This document shows positions 33,706 through 46,137 of a stretch of DNA of 64,000 nucleotides, piece by piece. The notes beneath the pieces are model-generated. The model had not been told where the DNA came from and made no database searches. It saw only the letters and a program-made list of their open reading frames with translations. The translations under genes were made by a program, and so were the position numbers. Source of the stretch: Allobosea sp. Its GTDB lineage: Bacteria; Pseudomonadota; Alphaproteobacteria; Rhizobiales; Kaistiaceae. The stretch lies in contig JAFKFV010000008.1 in NCBI GenBank assembly GCA_017307955.1, positions 248,001-312,000 on the forward strand, read 5' to 3'. Numbering within the stretch: position 1 is the first letter of the stretch; each line of letters opens with the position of its first letter.

Positions 33706-34670
33706 GCGTCGAGCATATCGCCGTCGTCGGCGCCGGCGCCTGGGGAACGGCGCTCGCGCTCGCCGCCGAGCGGGCCGGGCGACGCGTGACACTCTTTGGC
33801 CGAGACGTCGCAGCCATTGCCGTCAGCCGCGAGAACGTTGGCTATCTGCCGGGTATCCGGATCCCCGAGACCATCGCCGTCACCGACCGGCTCGCCGATG
33901 TCGTCGGTGCCGACGCGATCCTCGTCGTGACGCCGACGCAGACCATCCGCGCCGTCGCCTCGCTGCTCGGCGGCATCGCCGACGACACGCCGGTGGTGCT
34001 CTGCGCCAAGGGGCTCGAGCGCGGCACGGGGCTGCGCCCGACCGAGGTGCTGGCAGAGGCGCTGCCGCCGGCCGCGCCGGTCGTGCTCTCCGGCCCGAGC
34101 TTCGCCGCCGATGTCGCCGCCGGCCTGCCGACGGCCGTGACCATTGCAGCGGCCGAGGCGCCGCTCGCGATGCGGCTCTGCCAAGCGCTGGGCTCGGCGA
34201 GCTTCCGTCCCTATGCTGAGACCGACATGATCGGCGTCGAGGTCGGCGGCGCGTTCAAGAACGTACTCGCCATCGCGGTCGGCATCGTCGCCGGCCGCGG
34301 TCTCGGCGCCAGCGCCGCCGCGGCGCTGACGGCGCGCGGCTTCGCGGAACTCCGCCGGATCGGTGCCGCTCTCGGGGCGCGGCCGGATACGCTGATGGGA
34401 CTGTCGGGCCTCGGCGATCTCGTGCTCACCTGTGCCTCGCCGCAGTCGCGCAATTTCTCCTATGGCGTCGCGCTCGGCCGCGGCACCGCGCCGGCCGCGG
34501 TTCTCGTCGAGGGGGCGGCGACGGCGGGCGTCGCGCGCATGCTGGCGGAAAGGCTCGGCGTCGAGATGCCGATCACCGCGCAGGTCGCCGCCATCGTCGA
34601 GGGCGAGACCGATATCGAGGGCGCCATGGCGGCTCTGATGAGCCGGCCGCTCAAACACGAGACGGACTGA
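33702..34670 (+). CDS. gpsA: glycerol-3-phosphate dehydrogenase [NAD(P)+]
   Basis: 322 aa GpsA, which reduces dihydroxyacetone phosphate to sn-glycerol 3-phosphate for phospholipid synthesis. The Rossmann motif is AVVGAGAWGTALA, followed by VLCAKGLERGTG, VVLSGPSFAADVAAGLPTA, the active-site EVGGAFKNVLAIAVG with catalytic Lys, and GLSGLGDLVLTC. ATG 33702 overlaps the NUDIX stop (ATGA). Length agrees with the family. Confidence 0.96.
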   Translation: MSVEHIAVVGAGAWGTALALAAERAGRRVTLFGRDVAAIAVSRENVGYLPGIRIPETIAVTDRLADVVGADAILVVTPTQTIRAVASLLGGIADDTPVVLCAKGLERGTGLRPTEVLAEALPPAAPVVLSGPSFAADVAAGLPTAVTIAAAEAPLAMRLCQALGSASFRPYAETDMIGVEVGGAFKNVLAIAVGIVAGRGLGASAAAALTARGFAELRRIGAALGARPDTLMGLSGLGDLVLTCASPQSRNFSYGVALGRGTAPAAVLVEGAATAGVARMLAERLGVEMPITAQVAAIVEGETDIEGAMAALMSRPLKHETD

Positions 34671-34744
34671 TCGCGGAGCCTCGTCGAGGCTTTACGGCCG
34701 CGCGCGGGCGACCTAACCTCCGGCCGACCTTCGGAGGATTTCCC

Positions 34745-35023
34745 ATGCATTTCGTTGCCCTTCTCGCCGATCACGACGGCGCCCTTCCCGTTCGCATGGC
34801 GCACCGGCCGGCGCATCTCGAATGGCTGAAGACGGCGCCGATCCCGATCGCCGGCCCGTTCCTTGACGAGAAGGGCGACATGATCGGCACCATGGTCATC
34901 ATCGAGGCCGAGGACGAGGCGGCAGCGCGTGCCATCCTCGCCGAGGATCCGTTCGCCAAGGCCGGGCTCTTCAAGTCGCTCGATCTGCGGGCGTGGCGCT
35001 GGGGCTGGGGCAAGCCGGCCTGA
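34745..35023 (+). CDS. YciI-family protein
   Basis: 92 aa YCII-related protein with the dimeric ferredoxin-like fold (HFVALLADHDGA, RMAHRPAHLEWL with the conserved His, AGPFLDEKGDMIGTMVI). Some homologues are linked to muconolactone-type or other small-molecule chemistry, but cellular roles are mostly unknown. GGAGGA sits eight bases before ATG. It lies in a same-strand run between gpsA and the EVE gene. Confidence 0.88.
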   Translation: MHFVALLADHDGALPVRMAHRPAHLEWLKTAPIPIAGPFLDEKGDMIGTMVIIEAEDEAAARAILAEDPFAKAGLFKSLDLRAWRWGWGKPA

Positions 35024-35033
35024 GGAGCGGAGC

Positions 35034-35453
35034 GTGGCGCACTGGCTCTACAAGTCCGAACCGGACGTCTTCTCCTATGACGACCTCGCCGCGAAGGGCG
35101 AGGCCGGGCAGGAATGGGACGGCGTCCGCAACTATCAGGCGCGCAACCACATGCGCGCCATGAAGCGCGGCGATCGCGGCTTCTTCTATCATTCCAACGA
35201 GGGCAAGGAGATCGTCGGCATCGTCGAGGTGGTGCGCGAGGTGCATCCCGATTCGACCGACGACAGCGGCACCTGGGAATGCGTCGACATCCGCGCCGTG
35301 CGCCCGGTCCCCCGCCCGCTGACGCTGGCCGAGGCCAAGGCCGAGCCCCGGCTGAAGGGCATGGCGCTCGTCTCCAATTCGCGCCTTTCCGTGCAGCCGG
35401 TGACAGATGCCGAATGGGCGATCGTCTGCGAGCTGACGGGCGTCGATCCCTGA
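35034..35453 (+). CDS. EVE domain protein
   Basis: 139 aa protein made almost entirely of an EVE domain, a PUA/YTH-like fold that binds modified bases in DNA or RNA. Diagnostic stretches are HWLYKSEPDVFSYDDL, WDGVRNYQARNHMR (the binding pocket with Asn-Tyr-Gln), GDRGFFYHSN and EVVREVHPDST. The GTG 35034 start follows GAGGAG. The modified base it reads is unknown; related prokaryotic proteins are proposed to work with restriction, toxin or tRNA systems. The downstream methyltransferase may overlap it by 40 bases. Confidence 0.92.
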   Translation: MAHWLYKSEPDVFSYDDLAAKGEAGQEWDGVRNYQARNHMRAMKRGDRGFFYHSNEGKEIVGIVEVVREVHPDSTDDSGTWECVDIRAVRPVPRPLTLAEAKAEPRLKGMALVSNSRLSVQPVTDAEWAIVCELTGVDP

Positions 35454-36115
35454 CCGGCGAGACCGCCGAAGCGGCCCGGCGGCGCTTCGTCATCGCCGAG
35501 ACGCGCCTGATGGCGGTGCCGTCGCTGCCCGAGATCAGCCTCCATCTCGCCGACGACGCGACGGCGCTCTGGTCGCGCGCGGAGGCGGAACTCGGGGCGG
35601 CCGGCGCGCCGCTGCCGTTCTGGGCCTTCGCCTGGGCCGGCGGCAGGGGCCTCGCCCGTTTCATCCTCGACCGGCCCCATCTCGTGCGTGGCAGGCGCGT
35701 GCTCGATTTTGCGACCGGGTCCGGGCTGGTGGCGATCGCGGCGGCGCGGGCCGGCGCGGCGTCCGTCGAGGCCGTCGACATCGATCCCTTCGCCGTCACG
35801 GCCTGCCGGCTCAATGCCGAGGCTAATGGCTTCGCGGTGCGGGCTGCCTGTGCCGATCGAGTCGGGAGCGCCGCCGGCGCCGATCTCGTGCTCTCGGGCG
35901 ACATCTTCTATGACCGCGCCATGACCGCGCATGTGCTGCCCTGGCTGCGAACGCTCGCTACGGACGGGGCGGAGGTTCTCGTCGGCGATCCGGGGCGGCG
36001 CTATTGCCCCGAAGACGGCACCCGCGTCCTCTCGACGCTCACGGTTCCGACCGAGCCGGCGCTCGAGGATGCGCTCGAGAAGCGCGTGCGGATCCTCGCC
36101 ATCGACGCGCATTGA
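35414..36115 (+). CDS. class I methyltransferase, ETFB lysine methyltransferase (METTL20)-like
   Basis: About 233 aa SAM-dependent methyltransferase. The N-terminal ETRLMAVPSLPEISLHLAD and LPFWAFAWAGGRGLARF match bacterial homologues of mammalian ETFBKMT, which methylates the beta subunit of electron transfer flavoprotein. Motif I is RVLDFATGSGLVAIAA, then VDIDPFAV and the LSGDIFYDRAM post-motif. The start is unsettled: ATG 35414 lies inside the EVE gene, ATG 35510 would cut into the conserved N-terminus, so 35414 or a non-ATG codon near 35450 is likely. The protein target is inferred. Confidence 0.82.
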   Translation: MGDRLRADGRRSLTGETAEAARRRFVIAETRLMAVPSLPEISLHLADDATALWSRAEAELGAAGAPLPFWAFAWAGGRGLARFILDRPHLVRGRRVLDFATGSGLVAIAAARAGAASVEAVDIDPFAVTACRLNAEANGFAVRAACADRVGSAAGADLVLSGDIFYDRAMTAHVLPWLRTLATDGAEVLVGDPGRRYCPEDGTRVLSTLTVPTEPALEDALEKRVRILAIDAH

Positions 36116-36248
36116 GCCGGCGCAAGGGTGCGACAGAGCGTGGCGGCGGCCGGCGGCCATGTTGCGGGGCGGCATCAGAACGGATTAAGTGACCGATGGA
36201 GGTTGCCGCATCCGCAGGCGTGCGCGGATGGGGATGAGGGAGGATTGA

Positions 36249-38201
<1,953 letters not shown>

Positions 38202-38203
38202 CA

Positions 38204-38242
38204 ACCCTCACCTCGGCCCTCTCCCGCAAGCGGGAGAGGGAG
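38204..38242 (+). repeat. dispersed hairpin repeat, copy 1 (after acs)
   Basis: ACCCTCAcct...CCCTCTCCCGC-AA-GCGGGAGAGGG: a perfect 11-bp stem at 38217-38240. The same stem occurs at 54138-54161 and a relative at 54220-54253. It lies between convergent acs and the DUF1674 gene and can act as a transcript-end hairpin for both strands. Confidence 0.8.
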
Positions 38243-38277
38243 TTCGGCCGTGCAGGTTGAGCAGGCGTTCGCCCGCC

Positions 38278-38502
38278 TCAGAAATCGCTGGCGATGCCCT
38301 TGTTTTCCCAGTCGCCATAGCGGACCGGCTCCGGGCCGGCGCGGCCGAGGATCTCGCGCGGCAGCTCGGCCGCCGCGTCGATCTCGGCCCGACGGGCTTT
38401 CGCCTCGTCGAGCGCGCGCTGCGCCGCGGGGCTCAATTGCCGCGGCGGCGTCTCGGCAGGCGTTTCACTCTCGCTCATCGCATCGGTTCCCGGCTTGTCC
38501 AT
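38278..38502 (-). CDS. DUF1674 protein (SDHAF4-like)
   Basis: 74 aa ending [22 protein letters not shown], the diagnostic C-terminus of DUF1674 (PF07896). The eukaryotic member, SDHAF4/Sdh8, helps assemble flavinylated succinate dehydrogenase subunit A, so a similar role is likely but unproven in bacteria. ATG 38478 is an alternative start that would remove eight residues. Downstream of cfa on the same strand, and near htpX and rsmB as in related genomes. Confidence 0.87.
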   Translation of the reverse strand: MDKPGTDAMSESETPAETPPRQLSPAAQRALDEAKARRAEIDAAAELPREILGRAGPEPVRYGDWENKGIASDF

Positions 38503-38548
38503 CGGCGCTGATGTGGCCCGCCTTCGCCATGCGTCAAGCCTTTCCGGC

Positions 38549-39880
38549 TCAAGACTCGGGCGCGGCCGGCCAGTCGCGATAGATGTCCTCGCGGGTCGGC
38601 GGCAGGCCGGAGGGGCCGCGCTGGCGGCGCGAGGCGAGCGTCTGGTTGATCGTCACCGAGTTGCGCTCGAAGGCGACGGAGCAGCCGGCGATATAGGCGA
38701 GCCAGAGCCGCGTCTTCACCTCGCCGACCTCCTTCACCGCCTCGTCGTAGCGGGCGAGCAGCCGGTCATGCCAGTGGCGCAGCGTCATGCGGTAATGCTC
38801 GCGCCAGCCTTCGACGTCATGCACCTCGAAGCCGTAGCGCTCGAGATTGGCGACCGACATGCCGAGATGGTCGAGTTCGCCGCCCGGGAAGATGTAGCGG
38901 CGGATGGCGGCATATTCCGGATTGGTGCGGCGGAACGCCTTCTCGGTCATCTTGGCCGGGCGGGCGATGGCATGGTGCAGATAGAGGCCGCCGGGCTTCA
39001 GGAGGCGGTGCACCGTCCGGAAATAGGTCGGATAGTTCGGGATGCCGACCTGCTCGAACATGCCGATCGAGGCGATCTTGTCGAACTGGCCCTGGACCTG
39101 TGTGTAGTCCTTGAGCTCGAAGCGGATGCGGTCCTGCAGCCCGAGCCGGGCAACCTTCTCCCGGGCGAAGACATATTGCTCGTCGGCGAGCGTCACGCCG
39201 ACGGCGTTGACGCCGTAATGCTGCGCGGCATGGCAGACGAGCGCGCCCCAGCCCGAGCCGATGTCGAGCAGCGTCTCGCCTGGCTTCAGGCGGAGCTTGC
39301 GGCAGATCATGTCGAGCTTGTCGCGCTGGGCGGTCGCGATGTCGTTGTCCCAGTCGCGGAAATAGGCGCAGGTATAGACCATCTCCGGATCGAGCCAGAG
39401 CGCGTAGAAGGCGTTGGAGACGTCGTAGTGGTAGTGGACGTTCTCCTTGTTGGCCGTCTCCGAGCCGTCGCGCTGGGCACGGTCGCCGCGGATCTGTTCC
39501 AACGGCCAGGGACCGCCGCGCGGCGAGAACACGAAATCGGTGAAGGAGCGCAGCAGCAGCTTCTTGTCGAGCAGCCGCCGCACCTCGCGCGAGCGCACCT
39601 TCGGCCGCTCGGCGACGAGGTCGAACAGCGTGCCGTTCAACAGGTCGATCCGCTTCGACACATAGAGATTGATGAGCGTGTCGATCTTCGGGCTGCGGAA
39701 GAGGCCGGAGACCGCGCCCTCGTCGGCGATGACGATGGTGAGCGCGTCGTCGGAGGCGTCCGCCGGGATGCGCGTGCCGTCCCACAGGCGGAACGCCATC
39801 GAGATGCCCATCACGTCGCGGATATGGGCGATCAGCGCCGCGAAACGCTCCGTCCGTCCGCCCGCCGTCCGTCCGCTCAT
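38549..39880 (-). CDS. cfa: cyclopropane-fatty-acyl-phospholipid synthase family
   Basis: 443 aa Cfa/CmaA-like SAM-dependent methyltransferase. The catalytic half starts at [29 protein letters not shown] motif I is [16 protein letters not shown], followed by [14 protein letters not shown] and [12 protein letters not shown], and [15 protein letters not shown] near the end. Such enzymes add a methylene bridge to unsaturated phospholipid chains in stationary phase or acid stress. Chain specificity is not visible. It is divergent from htpX; a very long open frame antisense to it is spurious. Confidence 0.93.
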   Translation of the reverse strand: MSGRTAGGRTERFAALIAHIRDVMGISMAFRLWDGTRIPADASDDALTIVIADEGAVSGLFRSPKIDTLINLYVSKRIDLLNGTLFDLVAERPKVRSREVRRLLDKKLLLRSFTDFVFSPRGGPWPLEQIRGDRAQRDGSETANKENVHYHYDVSNAFYALWLDPEMVYTCAYFRDWDNDIATAQRDKLDMICRKLRLKPGETLLDIGSGWGALVCHAAQHYGVNAVGVTLADEQYVFAREKVARLGLQDRIRFELKDYTQVQGQFDKIASIGMFEQVGIPNYPTYFRTVHRLLKPGGLYLHHAIARPAKMTEKAFRRTNPEYAAIRRYIFPGGELDHLGMSVANLERYGFEVHDVEGWREHYRMTLRHWHDRLLARYDEAVKEVGEVKTRLWLAYIAGCSVAFERNSVTINQTLASRRQRGPSGLPPTREDIYRDWPAAPES

Positions 39881-39994
39881 GAAGCCCCCGCTTGGCGCCG
39901 CAGGCCCCCCAGCGAGGCTTGCTCAGGGCGGTATGCACTACCATCATATGGGCGAGGCACAAGAGGGAGGCCGCCCGTCGGGCGGCTCTGTCGC

Positions 39995-40945
39995 ATGAAC
40001 ATGATGCGGACCGCCGTCCTGATCGCGGTCCTCACCGCACTCTTCATGGGCGTCGGCTATCTGGTCGGCGGCCAGTCCGGCATGCTGATCGCGCTGCTCT
40101 TCGCGGCGGGCATGAACCTGTTCACCTATTGGAACGCCGACCGCATGGTGCTGTCCATGTATGGCGCGCGCGAGGTGAACGAAGCGACGGCGCCGCGCTA
40201 CTATGCGACGGTGCGCGAGCTCGCGGCGCGCGCAGGGCTGCCGATGCCCAAGGTCTATATCATCGACTCGCCGCAGCCGAACGCCTTCGCCACCGGCCGC
40301 AATCCCCAGAACGCCGCGGTCGCCGCCTCGACCGGCCTGTTGCAGGCGCTGACGGCCGAGGAGGTCGCCGGCGTGATGGCGCATGAACTGGCGCATGTGA
40401 AGCATCACGACACGCTGACCATGACCATCACCGCGACCATCGCGGGCGCAATCTCGATGCTGGCTAATTTCGCCTTCTTCTTCGGCGGCCATCGCGACGA
40501 GCGCAGTCCGTTCGGGGCCTTCGGCGCCATCGCCGCGGCGCTGCTGGCGCCGATCGCCGCCATGATGGTGCAGATGGCGGTGAGCCGGACGCGCGAATAT
40601 TCGGCCGACCGCACGGGCGCCGAGATCTGCGGCAATCCGCGGGCGCTCGCCTCGGCGCTTGCCAAGATCGCCGGCGCGGCGCATCAGGTTCCCAATCCCG
40701 CCGCCGAGGCGAACCCCGCCACGGCGCATCTCTTCATCATCAATCCGTTGTCGGGCCAGCGCATGGACAATCTGTTCTCCACCCATCCGGCGACGGAGAA
40801 CCGCATCGCGGCGCTGATGGAACTCGACCGCGACATGAACCGGCGCGGCTCCGCGCCGGCCGGCCGCGGCGTCGGCCTTCCCGGCGGCTTCGGCTCCCGC
40901 CCGGCCGCGGCCTCCGCCGCGCCGCGCCGGGGACCCTGGGGTTGA
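39995..40945 (+). CDS. htpX: membrane metalloprotease HtpX
   Basis: 316 aa M48-family membrane protease of envelope quality control. Two N-terminal membrane segments ([21 protein letters not shown] and [17 protein letters not shown]) precede the zinc motif [10 protein letters not shown] (HEXXH) near residue 130, a second pair of membrane segments, and the downstream Glu in [12 protein letters not shown]. The tail is a Gly/Ala/Arg-rich extension. ATG 39995 was chosen over the in-frame continuation to 38495, which is antisense to cfa. Confidence 0.94.
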   Translation: MNMMRTAVLIAVLTALFMGVGYLVGGQSGMLIALLFAAGMNLFTYWNADRMVLSMYGAREVNEATAPRYYATVRELAARAGLPMPKVYIIDSPQPNAFATGRNPQNAAVAASTGLLQALTAEEVAGVMAHELAHVKHHDTLTMTITATIAGAISMLANFAFFFGGHRDERSPFGAFGAIAAALLAPIAAMMVQMAVSRTREYSADRTGAEICGNPRALASALAKIAGAAHQVPNPAAEANPATAHLFIINPLSGQRMDNLFSTHPATENRIAALMELDRDMNRRGSAPAGRGVGLPGGFGSRPAAASAAPRRGPWG

Positions 40946-42315
40946 ACGGGCCGGCGGCGAGGGGGCCCGCCTCCAACCGTCAGCGTCCACGCGGTCCGCG
41001 CCGGCCGCCGAAACCCGCGCCGGGCGTTGCCGCCCGCATCGCCGCCGTCGCCGCGCTCCATGCCGTGACGGCCGATCACCGGCCCGCCGATACCGTTCTG
41101 GACGATCCGTCCGGCCCATTCGCGACGCTGGAGCCGCGCGAGCGAGCCCTCGCCCGCGCCATTCTCGGCATCGCGCTCCGCCGGCATGGCCAGATCCGCG
41201 ACGCGCTCGGCCGCTTCCTCGACAAGGCTTTGCCGAAGAAATCCGGCCCGCTCGGCTCGATCCTCGAGGTCGCGGCGGCGCAGATCCTGTTCATGGATGT
41301 CGCCGACCATGCCGCCGTGTCGATCGCCGTCGACCTCGCAAGCCAGGATCGCGACGCCCAGCACTTCAAGGGTCTTGCCAACGCCGTTCTGAGGCGGCTC
41401 GCAGAGGCGCGCGATGCGATCCTCGCCGACCAGGACGAGGCGGTGCTCAACGCGCCGCGCTGGCTCGCCGCCAACTGGGCGAAGGCCTATGGGGCGGAGA
41501 CGGCACGCGCCATTGCGCTCGCCCGTCTCGAAGAGGCGCCGCTCGACCTCTCGGCTCGCGACGATCCCGCTGCGCTCGCCGAACGGCTGGGCGGGCTGCT
41601 GTTGCCCACCGGCACGGTGCGCCTCATGCCCGGCGGCGCGATCGACGCGCTGGACGGTTTCGCGGAAGGGGCCTTCTGGGTCCAGGACGCGGCGGCGGCG
41701 CTGCCGGCCCTTCTGCTCGGCGATGTCGCAGGCAAGGCCGTCGCCGATCTCTGTGCCGCGCCGGGCGGCAAGACATTGCAGCTCGCGGCCGCCGGCGCGC
41801 TCGTCACCGCCGTCGATCACTCGGCCGAGCGGCTGAAGCGCGTCGAGCAGAATCTCGCCCGTACCGGGCTTGAGGCCCGTCTCGTCGCCGCCGACGCCTT
41901 GGCCTTCGATCCGGGCGAGCTCTACGACGCCGTCCTTCTCGATGCGCCCTGCTCTGCGACGGGAACCATCCGCCGCCATCCCGACGTGGCGCTCCTGAAG
42001 CGCCCCGCCGATGTCGCGTCGCTGGCCGAGTTGCAGAAGAAGCTCCTCGCGCGCGCCGTCTCGCTGCTCAGGCCGGGCGGTGTTCTCGTCTATTCGACCT
42101 GCTCGCTGGAGCGGGAAGAGGGCGAGGCGCAGGCCGCGTGGGCGCTCGGCACGCTGCCGCTTTCGCCAATCCCCGTGCAGCCAACGGAGATCGGCGGCCT
42201 CTCCGCGCTCTGCCGCGGCGGCTTTCTGCGCAGCCTTCCCTCCGATCTTCCGTCGGATGAGCCGCGACTTTCGGGCCTCGACGGTTTCTTTGCGGCCCGC
42301 TTCGTGAAAAATTGA
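40942..42315 (+). CDS. rsmB: 16S rRNA m5C methyltransferase RsmB-like
   Basis: 457 aa. Residues about 30-165 are a NusB/RsmB RNA-binding domain ([46 protein letters not shown]). The methyltransferase half has motif [17 protein letters not shown], motif [19 protein letters not shown] and the catalytic Cys block [12 protein letters not shown]. It methylates cytosine 967-type positions of 16S rRNA in the family. TTG 40942 overlaps the htpX stop, so the genes are coupled. The Lys/Arg/Pro-rich first 30 residues are poorly conserved. Confidence 0.92.
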   Translation: MNGPAARGPASNRQRPRGPRRPPKPAPGVAARIAAVAALHAVTADHRPADTVLDDPSGPFATLEPRERALARAILGIALRRHGQIRDALGRFLDKALPKKSGPLGSILEVAAAQILFMDVADHAAVSIAVDLASQDRDAQHFKGLANAVLRRLAEARDAILADQDEAVLNAPRWLAANWAKAYGAETARAIALARLEEAPLDLSARDDPAALAERLGGLLLPTGTVRLMPGGAIDALDGFAEGAFWVQDAAAALPALLLGDVAGKAVADLCAAPGGKTLQLAAAGALVTAVDHSAERLKRVEQNLARTGLEARLVAADALAFDPGELYDAVLLDAPCSATGTIRRHPDVALLKRPADVASLAELQKKLLARAVSLLRPGGVLVYSTCSLEREEGEAQAAWALGTLPLSPIPVQPTEIGGLSALCRGGFLRSLPSDLPSDEPRLSGLDGFFAARFVKN

Positions 42316-42445
42316 CGGAAAATCCGGCTGCTCGAGCGGCGTCCGGTCGGTGACGGGCAAGGCGGTTCAATTCGCCTGTCGCCGCCGATAGATTGGCGCG
42401 GCCCCGCGGGGGAATGATTCGAGCGGCGGAAAGGAATCCAGCGGC

Positions 42446-44311
42446 ATGGCGTTTGGAAGACGGGCAGGGCAGGGGCGGGTCGTCCGCTTCGCGCTGGCTT
42501 CGGCCTGGCGCCGCTCGCGCTACGCCTTCCATGCCGGTCCGCTCTATGGCTGGCGCTATCTCGGCCCGGCGCCCGACCGTCTCGTCATCGCGCCGACCGA
42601 CCTCCGGACCGCCGATCCGACGATCGCGCACGACATCTATGCCGGCCGCTATGTCTTCGCCGGCGAGGCCGTCGACGTTTCCGGCTTCTCCGTGTTCGAG
42701 GTCGAGCCGCCGTCGCGGGCCTGGGCGGCGGGGCTGCACGGCTTCGGCTGGCTGCGGCACCTGCGCGCCTCCGATCTCGCGGTCTCGCGTCAGAATGCGC
42801 GGGCGCTGATCGACGAGTGGATCCGCTTCCAGAAGAGCCATGACCGCATCGCCACCGACCCTGTCGTGATGGCGCGGCGCATCTCCTCCTGGCTGGCGCA
42901 GACGCCGCTGGTGCTGGAAGGCTGCGACCACGGCTTCTATCGCCGCTTCATGCGATCGCTGACGCGGCAGGTGCGCTCGCTCCGCCGCGTAGCGCATGAC
43001 GTGCCGCCCGGGCGGCCGCGCCTCTCCGTCGCCCTGGCGCTCGCCGCCGCCGCGCTGTCGCTCGCCGACCAGAACCGCTTCGTGCGGCAGGCGGCGCGCT
43101 TCGTCGATCATGAACTGGCGCGGCAGATCCTGCCCGATGGCGGTCATGTCAGCCGCAATCCCGGCGCCGTGCTCGACATCCTCGTCGATCTCCTGCCGCT
43201 CAGGCAGGCCTTCACCGCGCGGGGCATGCAGCCTTCGCCGGCCCTGCTCGGGGCGATCGACCGGATGATGCCGATGCTGCGCTTCTTCCGCCTCGGCGAC
43301 GGCGCCTTCGCCAAGTTCAACGGCATGGGCGAGACCGAGCTCGGCCTCCTCGCCGCCGTCCTCGCCTATGACGATGCGCGCGGCGCCCCGGTCCGCAACG
43401 CCCCGCATTCCGGCTACCAGCGCATCGATGCCGGCGACACCGTGCTCATCGCCGATACCGGCCCGCCGCCGCCGCCCGCTCTGTCGCGCGAGGCGCATGC
43501 CGGCTGCCTTGCCTTCGAGATGAGCGTCGGCCGCCAGCCGATCGTCGTCAATTGCGGCATTCCCGGCCCGGGCGCCGCCGCGCTCCGCCGCCTCGCCCGC
43601 GCCACCGCCGCGCATTCCACCGTCACCTTCAACGACGCCTCGTCCTGCCGCTTCCTCACCGGCGGCGTGCTGGCGAACCGCCTCGGCGAGGTCATCGTCG
43701 CCGGACCCGGCAAGGTCGAGTTGACGCGGCTCGACGAGAAGCGGCACACCCGCATCACCGCCGCCCATGACGGCTATGTCGAGCGCTACGGCATCCGCCA
43801 CGAGCGCCGCCTCGCCATGCGGCCGGACGGGCTCCGGCTCGACGGCAAGGACAGCTTCACCAATCCCTCGGGCGCACCGCTGGCGCTCGGCGGCAAGGAC
43901 GCCTTCGCGATCCGCTTCCATCTCCATCCCTCCGTCGAGGCGAGCCGGCTGGAGACGGGAGAGGGCGTTCTGCTCATCCTGCCGGACGGCTCCGGCTTCG
44001 TCTTCGAGGCGCCGGGCCATGACGTGATGATCGAGGAGAGCATCCGCCTCTCCGATATCCGCGGCAACCGGCGCGCCGAGCAGATCGTCGTGCATGGACG
44101 GGCCATGCAGTTCCCCGCCGTGCGCTGGCATTTCGAGCAGGTGGCCGGTCCCGGCCACTATGTCGCCGATGCCTGGCCGGAGGAAGACGCTGGGCCGGAA
44201 GAGCCTGACACCATTGCCGGCGAGCCTGGCGAGGGCGATGGGGAAGCCTCGCCCTTCTCCGAGATGGAGCTCGCCGAGGACGTCGAGGGCGAGGCGACGC
44301 CGCAGGCGTGA
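42446..44311 (+). CDS. heparinase II/III family protein
   Basis: 621 aa protein of the heparinase II/III-like (PF07940) family, with an alpha/alpha barrel half (about 60-300: [44 protein letters not shown] region) and a beta-sandwich half ([61 protein letters not shown]). True heparinases are secreted polysaccharide lyases; this one shows no signal peptide, so the site of action and substrate are unclear. It sits between rsmB and purH, an arrangement conserved in Hyphomicrobiales. Confidence 0.88.
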   Translation: MAFGRRAGQGRVVRFALASAWRRSRYAFHAGPLYGWRYLGPAPDRLVIAPTDLRTADPTIAHDIYAGRYVFAGEAVDVSGFSVFEVEPPSRAWAAGLHGFGWLRHLRASDLAVSRQNARALIDEWIRFQKSHDRIATDPVVMARRISSWLAQTPLVLEGCDHGFYRRFMRSLTRQVRSLRRVAHDVPPGRPRLSVALALAAAALSLADQNRFVRQAARFVDHELARQILPDGGHVSRNPGAVLDILVDLLPLRQAFTARGMQPSPALLGAIDRMMPMLRFFRLGDGAFAKFNGMGETELGLLAAVLAYDDARGAPVRNAPHSGYQRIDAGDTVLIADTGPPPPPALSREAHAGCLAFEMSVGRQPIVVNCGIPGPGAAALRRLARATAAHSTVTFNDASSCRFLTGGVLANRLGEVIVAGPGKVELTRLDEKRHTRITAAHDGYVERYGIRHERRLAMRPDGLRLDGKDSFTNPSGAPLALGGKDAFAIRFHLHPSVEASRLETGEGVLLILPDGSGFVFEAPGHDVMIEESIRLSDIRGNRRAEQIVVHGRAMQFPAVRWHFEQVAGPGHYVADAWPEEDAGPEEPDTIAGEPGEGDGEASPFSEMELAEDVEGEATPQA

Positions 44312-44390
44312 GCGGGGGTGCGGGCGGCGGGAAATCGTGCTATCGCGCGCCCGTCCCGTTTCCGCTCCGACGTCCTGCCCAGAGGTGAAG

Positions 44391-46007
44391 ATGGCCGTTC
44401 CCCCGCCGAAGGTCGACCTGCCCGATCGCGTTCCCATGCAGCGCGCGCTGTTCTCGGTGTTCGATACGACCGGGGCGATCGATCTCGCGCGTGCGCTGCA
44501 CGCCGCCGGGGTGCGCCTGTTCGCGACCGGCTCCACGGCGAAGGCGATCGTCTCCGTCGGCCTGCCAGTCATGAACATCGCCGACCTGATCGGCTTTCCG
44601 GAGATCCTCGGCGGGCGGGTGAAGACGCTGCATCCGAAGGTGCATGGCGGCCTCCTGGCGCTGCGCAACGATCCCGTGCATGCCGCCGAACTCGTCGAGC
44701 ATGGCATCGAGCCCTTCGACCTCGTCGTCTCCAATCTCTATCCGTTCGAGAAGACGATCGCCTCCACCAGCGACCTGCCGACCATTGTCGAGAATATCGA
44801 CATCGGCGGCCCGGCCATGACGCGCGCCGCCGCCAAGAACCACGGCTTCGTCTCGATCCTCGTCGATCCGGCGGATTATGACGGGCTGCTCGCCGAACTC
44901 GCGGCGCATGACGGCGCGACGACGCTCGCCTATCGCCGCCGCCTCGCCGCCAAGGCCTTCGCGCGCACCGCCGCCTATGACGCCGCCGTCTCGACCTGGT
45001 TCGCCGCCGCGCTCGACGAGCCGGCCCCGGCCTGGCGTGCCCTCGGCGGCAAGCTCGCGGAAAGCCTCCGCTACGGCGAGAACCCGCACCAGCGCGCCGC
45101 CTTCTACGTGACAGGCGAGCAGCGGCCCGGCGTCGCCACCGCGCGCCAGCTGCAGGGCAAGCAGCTCTCCTACAACAACATCAACGACACCGACGCCGCC
45201 TTCGAGCTGGTGGCGGAGTTCGACCCGGCGGCGGCGCCGGCCGTCGCGATCATCAAGCACGCCAATCCCTGCGGCGTCGCCACCGGCTCCAGCCTCGTCG
45301 AGGCCTATGAGCGGGCGCTTCGCTGCGATCCCGTTTCGGCCTTCGGTGGCATCGTGGCGCTGAACCGGACGCTCGACGCGGAAGCGGCGCGGAAGATCGT
45401 CGAGATCTTCACCGAGGTCATCATCGCCCCCGACGCCACGGACGAAGCCGTCGCGATCGTTGCCGCCAAGAAGAACCTTCGCCTGCTCGTCACCGGCGGA
45501 TTGCCGGACCCGACCGCGGGCGGCCTTTCCTTCCGCTCCGTCTCGGGCGGCATGCTGGTGCAGGACCGCGATGCCGGCCATGTCGCCCGGGCCGATCTGA
45601 AGGTCGTCACCAAGCGGCAGCCGAGCGCGGCCGAACTCGACGATCTCCTCTTCGCCTTCCGCGTCGCCAAGCATGTGAAGTCGAATGCCATCGTCTATGC
45701 GAAGGACGGCGCCACCGTCGGCATCGGCGCCGGCCAGATGAGCCGAGTCGATTCCTCCACCATCGCGGCGCGCAAGGCCGCCGAGGCGGCGACGGCGGCG
45801 GGTCTTCCCGAGAGCCTCGCCATCGGCTCCGTGGTCGCCTCCGATGCGTTCTTCCCCTTCGCCGATGGCCTGCTCGCGGCAGCGGCGGCGGGTGCGACGG
45901 CGGTGATCCAGCCGGGCGGCTCGATGCGCGACGATCTCGTGATCGCCGCCGCCGACGAGGCCGGGCTCGCCATGGTCTTCACCGGCATGCGCCATTTCCG
46001 GCATTGA
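44391..46007 (+). CDS. purH: bifunctional AICAR transformylase / IMP cyclohydrolase
   Basis: 538 aa PurH, which performs the last two steps of IMP synthesis. The N-terminal IMP cyclohydrolase (MGS-like) part has [19 protein letters not shown] and [16 protein letters not shown]; the transformylase part has [28 protein letters not shown], the catalytic Lys-His, and [27 protein letters not shown] 44391 follows AGAGGTGAAG. The longer frame to 44094 lies in the heparinase gene. Confidence 0.97.
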   Translation: MAVPPPKVDLPDRVPMQRALFSVFDTTGAIDLARALHAAGVRLFATGSTAKAIVSVGLPVMNIADLIGFPEILGGRVKTLHPKVHGGLLALRNDPVHAAELVEHGIEPFDLVVSNLYPFEKTIASTSDLPTIVENIDIGGPAMTRAAAKNHGFVSILVDPADYDGLLAELAAHDGATTLAYRRRLAAKAFARTAAYDAAVSTWFAAALDEPAPAWRALGGKLAESLRYGENPHQRAAFYVTGEQRPGVATARQLQGKQLSYNNINDTDAAFELVAEFDPAAAPAVAIIKHANPCGVATGSSLVEAYERALRCDPVSAFGGIVALNRTLDAEAARKIVEIFTEVIIAPDATDEAVAIVAAKKNLRLLVTGGLPDPTAGGLSFRSVSGGMLVQDRDAGHVARADLKVVTKRQPSAAELDDLLFAFRVAKHVKSNAIVYAKDGATVGIGAGQMSRVDSSTIAARKAAEAATAAGLPESLAIGSVVASDAFFPFADGLLAAAAAGATAVIQPGGSMRDDLVIAAADEAGLAMVFTGMRHFRH

Positions 46008-46137
46008 CGCTGCCGGCCAAGCGGACCAAGGTTCCGACCCGACCCGCGGCTCCCCAGCGAGCCGCGGGCGCCGCCCGCCGGCATCCCCCGCCGGACGAGT
46101 CCCAGTGCGTATCGCCGGCAGTCCCCGGGGAGACTTC

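Noticed and set aside
38495..39994. 500-codon extension of the htpX frame upstream
   Set aside because: Antisense to cfa, whose SAM-binding and catalytic motifs are intact; HtpX begins at its first membrane segment.
44312..44390. Purine riboswitch upstream of purH
   Set aside because: The spacer is only 79 bases and shows no recognisable aptamer or terminator-antiterminator pair.
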